Source: Acinetobacter towneri DSM 14962 = CIP 107472 | GTDB lineage: Bacteria; Pseudomonadota; Gammaproteobacteria; Pseudomonadales; Moraxellaceae | Length of the DNA: 64,000 bases | Direction: 5' to 3' | Assembly (NCBI RefSeq): GCF_000368785.1 | Contig: NZ_KB849690.1 | Span: 60,869 to 124,868, forward strand | Shown: piece by piece, positions 57,087 through 64,000 of the stretch | Layout: the number at the start of each line of letters is the position of its first letter | How positions within the stretch are numbered: the stretch's first letter is position 1 | Program-made: the position numbers and the translations under genes | The notes under the pieces: model-generated | What the model was told of the DNA's origin: nothing | The model's input: the letters and a program-made list of their open reading frames with translations, nothing else | The model's database searches: none

Positions 57087-58562
57087 ATGATGTGGAATGG
57101 CATGAATATTCTAGGGTTACAGGCCAAGTATCGGCGTTTATATCATGAAAACTCAATTTGGAAATTATTAAGAGCAGATAACGCACCACATATTTTAGCG
57201 TTCATTGTTGACTTATTTGCAGAACAAAATGAAGTCCCTTATGGCCGTGCAAGAAATGTCTTGGATGAGTTGATTAAATCTAGTCGTGAGCAGGGTATTT
57301 GGCAGACAGAAAATAATGCAGCGCATTATTTAAATCATTGGATTCATTCAGGCTGGCTCAGAGAAATAGATGGCAAGCTGAGTAAAACGGATATTAGCGA
57401 AACCGTATTACGTTTTTGTCAGGGCTTGGATGAGCGAGCAACCCATACCACAGCATCACATTTAAGAATTGTGCAGGATGCGGTTCGTGATTTTGTGGTC
57501 GCATTGAGTGAAAATATTGAAGAACGAGTGGAGTTGCTCGAACAAAAAAAATTAGTGATTCAAAATGAAATAGATGCTTTGTTGGCGGGTGTTGTTACAC
57601 AATTAGAAGAATCAGAACAAAAAGAAAGAATACGAGAAATTTATCAACTTGCTTCCATTCTTACAGGCGATTTTAGACGGGTCGAAGATGAGATTCGTCT
57701 ACGAGATAAAGAGTTGCGTCTAGATATGATTAGTGGTGCTTATTCACGTGGAGAAGTATTGCTGAGCTTAATGGAAAAAGAGCAGTTGCTTGCCCAAAGT
57801 GATGCAGGCAGTGCTTTTGATGGGTTTTGTCAATTACTTCAGGATCAAGATCGTTCTACTGAGTTTAGAGAGCAGTTACGCAGTATTTTGAATCATCCTA
57901 TTGCACAACAATTAAGCGAATCTCAACGTAAATATTTAGGTCAGTTAATGCGTGAGTTAGGACGCGAAAGTAGCCGAGTTTTCCAAGTCCGACGTCGTAC
58001 AGAAGAAGGTTTGAGAGCTTATATTGAAAGTGGTGCAGCATTGGACAACCGTTTGATTGATCAGTTGTTGTCGGAATTAGAAAAAAATGCAGTGGCATTG
58101 TTGGAATCGGAGTGTGATTTAAAAACAGAAGTACAAGTGGATTTAGCCGTGGGTTCCATCCAGCTGAATTCGCCTGAAAGTCTTGCTTTAAAAAGTCCCA
58201 CAGAACATATGGATACACGTGAGGTCGAAGAGCAACAAAACAAGACTGAACCTAGTGATCAGATGCTGAAGTACTTAGACAATGTACGGGTTCGTGCTGT
58301 TGCTGAAAAAGTATATCAAACGCTCGCACAGAAAGGGGTGATGAGTATTGCCCACTTAACACATGAACATCCTTTACAAGCGGGGCTTGAAGAACTTGTT
58401 GCTTATTTGCGTATAGCAAAAGCCATTAAAGCACCACAAATGCAGCATACCGAGCAAGTTGAACTTAAGGATCGTTCAGGTGTGCATTTGCAGGCCAGTA
58501 TTCCAGTGTATTACTTGAGTGCAGATTTATTTCCCAAAAATATAGATGAGCTGGCACTTTAA
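57087..58562 (+). CDS. jetA: Wadjet component JetA (DUF3375)
   Basis: First gene of a Wadjet (JetABCD) anti-plasmid system, the kleisin-like MksF homologue. It has 491 residues (MMWNGMNILGLQAKYRRLYH...); the DUF3375 core is recognised in WKLLRADNAPHILAFI, EVPYGRARNVLDEL and RRVEDEIRLRDKELRLD, with two long coiled or helical parts. The C-terminal part with the winged-helix AVAEKVYQTLAQKGVMSIAH also fits kleisin. ATG 57087 or 57102 (MNILGL) are both possible starts. jetB follows after 10 bp. Together with jetB-C it forms an SMC-like complex that recognises circular DNA. Confidence 0.88.
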   Translation: MMWNGMNILGLQAKYRRLYHENSIWKLLRADNAPHILAFIVDLFAEQNEVPYGRARNVLDELIKSSREQGIWQTENNAAHYLNHWIHSGWLREIDGKLSKTDISETVLRFCQGLDERATHTTASHLRIVQDAVRDFVVALSENIEERVELLEQKKLVIQNEIDALLAGVVTQLEESEQKERIREIYQLASILTGDFRRVEDEIRLRDKELRLDMISGAYSRGEVLLSLMEKEQLLAQSDAGSAFDGFCQLLQDQDRSTEFREQLRSILNHPIAQQLSESQRKYLGQLMRELGRESSRVFQVRRRTEEGLRAYIESGAALDNRLIDQLLSELEKNAVALLESECDLKTEVQVDLAVGSIQLNSPESLALKSPTEHMDTREVEEQQNKTEPSDQMLKYLDNVRVRAVAEKVYQTLAQKGVMSIAHLTHEHPLQAGLEELVAYLRIAKAIKAPQMQHTEQVELKDRSGVHLQASIPVYYLSADLFPKNIDELAL

Positions 58563-58572
58563 GGAGATCGAG

Positions 58573-59406
58573 ATGCAATCAGAAAATAAGATACAACAGC
58601 ATGACAACTTCTTTGAAATGGTACGCAGACCATCTTCAAATTCAGAGAAAAATATAGAAATCCAAGCTAATCAGCCTGTAGAAGATTCGTTTGCTACAAC
58701 TGGGGCAGAGGAACAACATGCAGATAATCAAACAGAGATGGAGCATGCTCAGGATCGTGATACAGATGCGCTTATGCCACATGCAGCCCGACGCGTATTG
58801 GTCTATCTCATGCGTCAAGGGGTTATTCTTGCAGCAGAAAACTTAAAACTTTTTGATTTATTGTGCCGATATGAAGCGGAAATTCGTAGACATTTGGCAG
58901 AGGTTTATATCCAGTTGGTTTTGGATGCCAAGCAAGGGGTGGCTTATATCATCAATCTCAAAAGTATTGAGGATGAACAGGAAGATGAGAACCAGCCTTT
59001 GGATGATTTTCCTGTACTGATACGAAAACGAACTTTGACTGTATATGACACCTTAATTTTACTTATTTTGCGGAAGTATTATCAGGAGCGGGAAACTGCG
59101 GGTGAGCAAAAAATTATTATTGATGTTGAGCGAATCCAGAGCAGTTTAATTCCATTTATTCCTTTAACGAATCATGACAGCAAAGATCGTAAAAAGCTAA
59201 ATGCAGCATTAGAAAAATTTATTGAGAAAAAAGTATTAACGGGACTGCGTGGTGAAGAAGGGCGTTATGAAATTACGCCAATTATCCGCTATGTCGTGAA
59301 TGCCGAGTTTTTACAAAGTTTATTATCTGAATATCAACAATTAGCAGCAAAGGCCAAGTTGCAGCAATCCGAACAAGAATATGGAGAATCATCATGCAAG
59401 AAATGA
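58573..59406 (+). CDS. jetB: Wadjet component JetB (DUF4194)
   Basis: KITE-like subunit of Wadjet (MksE homologue). From ATG 58573 it has 277 residues, with AAGGAG at the ideal distance; the upstream ATG 58546 would overlap jetA and lacks a good RBS. The first ~70 residues are acidic and low in complexity; the rest is helical winged-helix-like, with RRHLAEVYIQLVLDAKQGVA, RKRTLTVYDTLILLIL and ALEKFIEKKVLTGLRGEEG. The gene order and overlap with jetC support the call. Confidence 0.87.
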   Translation: MQSENKIQQHDNFFEMVRRPSSNSEKNIEIQANQPVEDSFATTGAEEQHADNQTEMEHAQDRDTDALMPHAARRVLVYLMRQGVILAAENLKLFDLLCRYEAEIRRHLAEVYIQLVLDAKQGVAYIINLKSIEDEQEDENQPLDDFPVLIRKRTLTVYDTLILLILRKYYQERETAGEQKIIIDVERIQSSLIPFIPLTNHDSKDRKKLNAALEKFIEKKVLTGLRGEEGRYEITPIIRYVVNAEFLQSLLSEYQQLAAKAKLQQSEQEYGESSCKK

Positions 59407-62400
59407 CCCTCTCAACTTTATTTGCACAAGGCCAAATTCGCTTGTCAGAAATTTCAGTATTTAACTGGGGCTCCTTCCATAACTTGCATACCGCACGTAT
59501 TGATCCTGAAGGGACACTTATTACGGGAGATAATGGTGCAGGTAAATCTACCTTTATTGATGGTTTAATGGCATTGTTACAACCTGCAAGTAAAGCTAGT
59601 TTTAACGTAGCAGCTGCGCAGGGCGATCGCTCAGACCGTACATTACTCTCTTATATGCGTGGTAGTTTTGGTTCAGAACATGATGGGGCTGGAACGCGAG
59701 TAAAAAATAAGCGTGAAAAAGCAGTGACAACAGCATTAAGAGCGCTATATACCGCTGATGACGGTTCGATGATTACTTTAATTGGATTGTTTTGGGTTGG
59801 ACAAGGTCAACATTCGCTGAGTGAAGTGAATCGTTTATATATGATTGCAAGTCGTAATGTGCAACTGACTGAAGTGTTAGAAAAATTTGCAGACGGTAAT
59901 ACTCGCCAGCTAAAACAACATTTTAATCCTAAAACAGATGCACGCGTGCATTATTTTGATAGCAAATTTGAAGACTATCAGGAGATGTATCGTAAATATT
60001 TATTTATGGATAATAAAAATGCACCTGCGTTGTTATCACGTGCTTTAGGCTTAAAGAAAATTGATGATTTGACTAAATTAATTCGCGAGTTGGTTTTAGA
60101 ACCAAGCCAGGTTCGTGCTTTGGCACAGACTGCAGTAAATGAGTTTGCTGACTTAGAGGCAAACTATAAGCATTTGGTAGATGCGCGTGAACAAGTCCTA
60201 CATTTACAGAAATTACCTGAGTTAGCTGTTCAAATAACAGCGTTAACTCTGCAACTGAATAATCTACAGCTCGAAAAACAAGCTTTTCCTGCATATTTAG
60301 GTGAATTGTATGTTCAGTTTTGGACTGAAAAAATACATCAGCTGGAGCAAGAGATACAGCGATTACATACGCAGTTTAAGCAATTAGAACAACAAGAACA
60401 TGATGCGGAAAAACGACAAGAGCGCTGCCATGAAGACTATTTACAAGTCGGCGGTAATCGGATTGAAAACTTACAAAAAGAGCTAGAACTGATACAGCGT
60501 CAGTTAAAGCAATTAACCATAGAGGCATCGCGCTATCAGGAAGATGCTCAGCAATTACAATTGCAAGATGATTTAACCGAGCAAAATTTAATTGATAACC
60601 AAAAAATAGCCCATGAGCAGCTTCTAAATATTGGGCAAGAGAAAACCCAACGACAAGATGAGTTTGCTCAAGTCAGTAGCAAATACGCACAAACGCAACA
60701 GCAACTGAAAGAAACTCAAAGCGATATTCAGGAAATAGAAACCAGACCTAATAGTAATATTCATGATGTACATTTATTGCGTTTAAGAGATGAGCTTAGA
60801 CAGCACTTAGATTTTGATGAACATGAATTAATGTTTATTGGTGAGCTCATTGATGTAAAAGAGGCTGAAAAAATCTGGCAAGGCGCAATTGAACGAGCAT
60901 TAGGTGGTTTAAAAACAACGTTATTGGTGCCGAAAGATCGTTATTCGATGGTCACTCAATGGGTGAATGCGCGTCATAATAAAACCCATGTGCGTTTACA
61001 GGTGATCCATCTTGATGCTACAGAAAGTGTGTATTTTAAAGAAAATGGTTTTCTGCGGAAATTGGTTTGGCGAGAGCATCCATATCGTGATTGGTTAAAA
61101 CAACATCTGCTTCGCTTTGATCTGCAATGTGTGGCAGATACAACAATCATGAATACAACGCCTTTTTCTATGACACAACAGGGCTTAATTCATCGTGAGC
61201 AAGGTCGTTTTGAGAAAAAAGATCAACAGCGGATTGATGATCGAAAAATTTGGTGTTTGGGATTTTCCAATACTTCACGTTTAAATTTATTAAAGCATGA
61301 AGCGAAACAACTTGAGGTACAGTTGGAACAGTATGCCTTGAGTGTTGCACAATCGCGTAAGGTGTTAGATCAGGTAACACAGCATAAGAGTTTGTGGGAG
61401 CGAATGTTACGTTACCAATGGGATATGATAAATATTCCTTATTGGACAGAGCGCCAGCAACAGACCAGCAATGACTTGCAACATTTACAGCGGGCAGATA
61501 CCAATATTGAACAAGCTCGACAACGTTGGGAGCTTGCAAAAGAGGAATTAAAACAACTACAGGAACAGAAAGGACAGTTACAACACACTTGGGGGAAACT
61601 CAAACAGAAATTCAGTGATGCAGAAAAACAACAACAACAAGCGCAAAAGGCAGCAAACCAAGGTGTTCCAGAACAAGCCAGAGAACTGTTGCTACAGCGT
61701 ATAGGAGAAACACCTCGGTTGGAGGATGCTTATCTTACTGCTGTGGAAAAAGAGCTAGAGCGTTTAATTGAACATACCAGCAACCAAAATACCTCAGCAA
61801 AAAATAGCGCAACGTACATTATTGGTCAGTTTCGTGGCAAGGATAAATGGTCACATATTGCATTACAACGTGAATGGGCAGTTGGTTTGGCCGCATTGGA
61901 TGATTGCGTTGCCTATTTTCATGAACTAGAAAAGGAAGGTTTGCCTGCCTTAGTTGAACAGTTTGAACAGCGTCTGCAAAAACATACCATGCAGTCTTTA
62001 AGTGTGATTCAGAATCGCCTTGAGGCAGATAGAGAAGAAATTACTGACCGTATTGCCATAATTAATCAGGTTTTACGGCGTACAGAATTTAAGTCTGGCA
62101 GCTATCTAAGACTAGGATACAAAAAGGAAAAGTATCCACACGTCATAGATTTTGAGCAAAAACTAAAATGGGTCATATCTAGTATTAATAGTATTGAATA
62201 TGAACAACGTTTTAAAAAGTTAGCTGAATTAATTTCTATTTTAGAAAAAGCGAGTAACTCGGTTACAGCGCATACTTTTGAAAGCCAGCGTTTACTTGAT
62301 CCTCGTCATCAAATGTCTTTCTATGCAGAAGAAGTCGATTTGGCCACAGAAGAAATACGAGATGTTTTGGAGTCATCGAGTGGTAAATCTGGCGGAGAAA

Positions 62401-62771
62401 AAGAATCTTTTGCTGGAACCATTGTGGCAGCGAGTTTGGCTTATGTATTAACACCAGACGGCTATGATTATCCAATCTACAGTACAGTGTTTTTAGATGA
62501 AGCTTTTTCAAACACAGCTGAAGCGGTTAGTCGTCGAGTACTCAAAGTATTTAAGGCGTTGAAAATTCATGTTAATTTAATCACACCTTATAAAAACTTA
62601 AATTTAGCGCGTGAGTCAGCACGTTCTTTATTAATTGCCGAGCGAGATATTGAGAAACATGAAAGTCATTTATGTGAAATTACTTGGCAGGAAATTGATG
62701 AAAAAATGGCGCAAAAACAACAGCAACTGCATAGAGAGGCACAACAGTTTGGGGTGCAGTTAGATGCCTAA
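59394..62771 (+). CDS. jetC: Wadjet component JetC (SMC-like ATPase)
   Basis: SMC-like ATPase of Wadjet (MksB homologue) that extrudes DNA loops. It has 1,125 residues. The Walker A motif is GDNGAGKST at residues 45-53; signature is SSGKSGGEKESFAG near 996-1005; Walker B is VFLDEAFSNT near 1032. Long coiled coils flank a central hinge-like region; the segments around QEIQRLHTQFKQLEQQEH and RQRWELAKEELKQLQEQKG are rich in Glu/Gln/Leu. All ATPase motifs are intact. It overlaps jetB by 13 bp and jetD by 8 bp, so translation is coupled. Confidence 0.92.
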   Translation: MQEMTLSTLFAQGQIRLSEISVFNWGSFHNLHTARIDPEGTLITGDNGAGKSTFIDGLMALLQPASKASFNVAAAQGDRSDRTLLSYMRGSFGSEHDGAGTRVKNKREKAVTTALRALYTADDGSMITLIGLFWVGQGQHSLSEVNRLYMIASRNVQLTEVLEKFADGNTRQLKQHFNPKTDARVHYFDSKFEDYQEMYRKYLFMDNKNAPALLSRALGLKKIDDLTKLIRELVLEPSQVRALAQTAVNEFADLEANYKHLVDAREQVLHLQKLPELAVQITALTLQLNNLQLEKQAFPAYLGELYVQFWTEKIHQLEQEIQRLHTQFKQLEQQEHDAEKRQERCHEDYLQVGGNRIENLQKELELIQRQLKQLTIEASRYQEDAQQLQLQDDLTEQNLIDNQKIAHEQLLNIGQEKTQRQDEFAQVSSKYAQTQQQLKETQSDIQEIETRPNSNIHDVHLLRLRDELRQHLDFDEHELMFIGELIDVKEAEKIWQGAIERALGGLKTTLLVPKDRYSMVTQWVNARHNKTHVRLQVIHLDATESVYFKENGFLRKLVWREHPYRDWLKQHLLRFDLQCVADTTIMNTTPFSMTQQGLIHREQGRFEKKDQQRIDDRKIWCLGFSNTSRLNLLKHEAKQLEVQLEQYALSVAQSRKVLDQVTQHKSLWERMLRYQWDMINIPYWTERQQQTSNDLQHLQRADTNIEQARQRWELAKEELKQLQEQKGQLQHTWGKLKQKFSDAEKQQQQAQKAANQGVPEQARELLLQRIGETPRLEDAYLTAVEKELERLIEHTSNQNTSAKNSATYIIGQFRGKDKWSHIALQREWAVGLAALDDCVAYFHELEKEGLPALVEQFEQRLQKHTMQSLSVIQNRLEADREEITDRIAIINQVLRRTEFKSGSYLRLGYKKEKYPHVIDFEQKLKWVISSINSIEYEQRFKKLAELISILEKASNSVTAHTFESQRLLDPRHQMSFYAEEVDLATEEIRDVLESSSGKSGGEKESFAGTIVAASLAYVLTPDGYDYPIYSTVFLDEAFSNTAEAVSRRVLKVFKALKIHVNLITPYKNLNLARESARSLLIAERDIEKHESHLCEITWQEIDEKMAQKQQQLHREAQQFGVQLDA

Positions 62772-63960
62772 AATTGAGAAGTGGGGATTACTTCCAAATA
62801 CCGTTTTGGGTATTTTGCATAAAAAAGAATGGGAAAATCGTCGAAATTTAAAGCAGCGGTTGTTAAATCAACGTCCTTTTCCAATCGAAATTTCACTGAA
62901 AGTGCCCACAGACCAACAAGCTAGAGATAATTTGGGTCATTTTCATGCTTTTTTTAAAGCGTGGACAGATTTTGCTTATCCTGAACTGGTTGAATGGCAA
63001 GAACGGCAGTATCGACAACTTTCAGAACAACGTGTTCCAGTAAAGTTACGAATTTTTTCTTTACAGCAGCTTACTGAGCTTTTAGGAACAGAGCAACAAC
63101 TTGAAAACTGGTTGGATAAAATATCCAGCTTTTTGAAGCAGTCTTTTGTGCATGATCGTCATCAGCACCGTTTATTTCAAACTTTAATTCATCATTTAGA
63201 GCAGATAGAACGCTATAGCCAACAAGAATGGCAATGGTTGATTCAGCTGATTGAACAGCTGAAACCGAATATGGGGGCAGGGCTTTATTTAAGGGCCTTG
63301 CCATTAAGCGCTGTAAACACGAAGTTTCTTGAGCAGAACTTATTGCTGACGGAGGCAATTTGCAATGTACTTTATGATGATGAGATCGTACTGGCTGGAG
63401 GGTTGTTGGCATGGCTAGATTGCTTAGATAGCCCCAAAGGTTGGTTGACGATCAAACCCGTCTGCCCAAATGTGCAGGAAAAATTGGGAGGACTCCCCGT
63501 TTTTCAATTGTCTACAGAGGTGCTAGATCAATTTGAGTTACCTGCGGAACGAATAATTGTAGTTGAAAATATTCAGTCAGGTTTAGCGTGCCCTTACTTG
63601 GAAAATAGTATTGTGGTTTGTGGTGGGGGTAAAAATATTACATGGATGAAGGCCAAGTGGTTACAGTATAAACAGGTTTTTTATTGGGGAGATATCGACT
63701 CTGAAGGTTTAAATATTTTAAGTATGGTTCGGCAAAAAATTCCACACGTGATTGCTTTAATGATGGATGAAGCCACAGTGTTACAGTTCCAAAATCATAT
63801 GGTGGATGAACCAGACTCTATTTTTAGTGAGCCACAATATCTCACTGCTGACGAGTTAAAATTATTTCATGATTTGCGTGCACAGACATTTAAAAATAGG
63901 CGTTTAGAGCAAGAGCGCATTTCGGTTGATTGGGTGCATCGTTATTTAGAGTTACTTTGA
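62764..63960 (+). CDS. jetD: Wadjet component JetD (toprim nuclease subunit)
   Basis: Nuclease subunit of Wadjet, with DUF3322 N-terminus and a topoVI-A-like toprim (DUF2220) C-terminus that cuts plasmid DNA. It has 398 residues. The toprim acidic residues are present: Glu268 in VVENIQSG, and Asp310/Asp312 in WGDIDSEGL. This points to an active enzyme. N-terminal DUF3322 part includes LPNTVLGILHKKEWENRR. It overlaps jetC by 8 bp. The operon ends here, 30 bp before another start codon. Confidence 0.9.
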   Translation: MPKIEKWGLLPNTVLGILHKKEWENRRNLKQRLLNQRPFPIEISLKVPTDQQARDNLGHFHAFFKAWTDFAYPELVEWQERQYRQLSEQRVPVKLRIFSLQQLTELLGTEQQLENWLDKISSFLKQSFVHDRHQHRLFQTLIHHLEQIERYSQQEWQWLIQLIEQLKPNMGAGLYLRALPLSAVNTKFLEQNLLLTEAICNVLYDDEIVLAGGLLAWLDCLDSPKGWLTIKPVCPNVQEKLGGLPVFQLSTEVLDQFELPAERIIVVENIQSGLACPYLENSIVVCGGGKNITWMKAKWLQYKQVFYWGDIDSEGLNILSMVRQKIPHVIALMMDEATVLQFQNHMVDEPDSIFSEPQYLTADELKLFHDLRAQTFKNRRLEQERISVDWVHRYLELL

Positions 63961-63990
63961 AAATTAATTTGATTGATAATAAGGGGTGTA

Positions 63991-64000
63991 ATGTTTAAAC
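63991..64000 (+). CDS. Start of an unknown downstream gene, cut by window end
   Basis: ATG at 63991 with the RBS AAGGGG at 63981-63986. Only four residues could be read (MFK...), so this is a guess from the RBS. Confidence 0.35.

Overview
The window looks like chromosomal DNA of an Acinetobacter-type gammaproteobacterium. This rests on the overall gene content, an AT-leaning base composition, two tandem Omp33-36-like porins, and a cell-wall/division run of the form murG-murC-ddl-ftsQ-ftsA-ftsZ-lpxC with no murB. Species cannot be told from the sequence. Most of the 64 kb is ordinary core genome, broken by short AT-rich accessory insertions and one longer defence operon at the right end.

Layout. 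1-6.2 kb: glutathione synthesis (3' part of gshA), dsbB, two alpha/beta hydrolases and parE. 6.3-10.4 kb: a stand-alone phospholipase-D-type protein with a winged-helix-like tail, a DASS-type anion transporter, a TauE-type permease and a Tsx-like channel, all on the minus strand. 11-20.7 kb: a ribosome hibernation factor homologue, an ankyrin protein, a porin-like protein, dsbD with a GST, azoR, an esterase, small proteins, xthA and pyrE. A 308-bp miniature inverted-repeat element lies against the end of xthA. 20.7-22.4 kb: a small accessory island with a radical SAM protein that matches the antiviral viperin family, convergent with two small unknown genes. 22.4-33.4 kb: DUF3565, gshB, the mur/fts cluster, lpxC, a DciA-like gene and an M23 peptidase. 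33.7-46.5 kb: aceE-aceF, a manganese-type (yybP-ykoY) riboswitch in front of a GDT1/UPF0016 transporter, an MBL-fold protein, a Cys-cluster protein, guaB, glmM, pdxH and recJ. 46.5-57 kb: two porins, prfB with its programmed frameshift, an ArsR-type regulator with an ene-reductase, waaA, rsmE, an MscS channel and acs. 57-64 kb: a complete four-gene Wadjet (JetABCD) anti-plasmid operon.

How the genes work together. gshA and gshB supply glutathione, which the GST, the ArsC-like protein and the ene-reductase group could draw on for electrophile and thiol stress. DsbB and DsbD handle periplasmic disulphide traffic. Wadjet (foreign circular DNA), the viperin homologue (phage transcription, through modified nucleotides) and possibly the PLD protein make three candidate defence loci in the window, each between housekeeping genes. 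Start codons were moved inward from the longest frame where a ribosome binding site and family length supported it. No tRNA, rRNA or CRISPR array was recognised.
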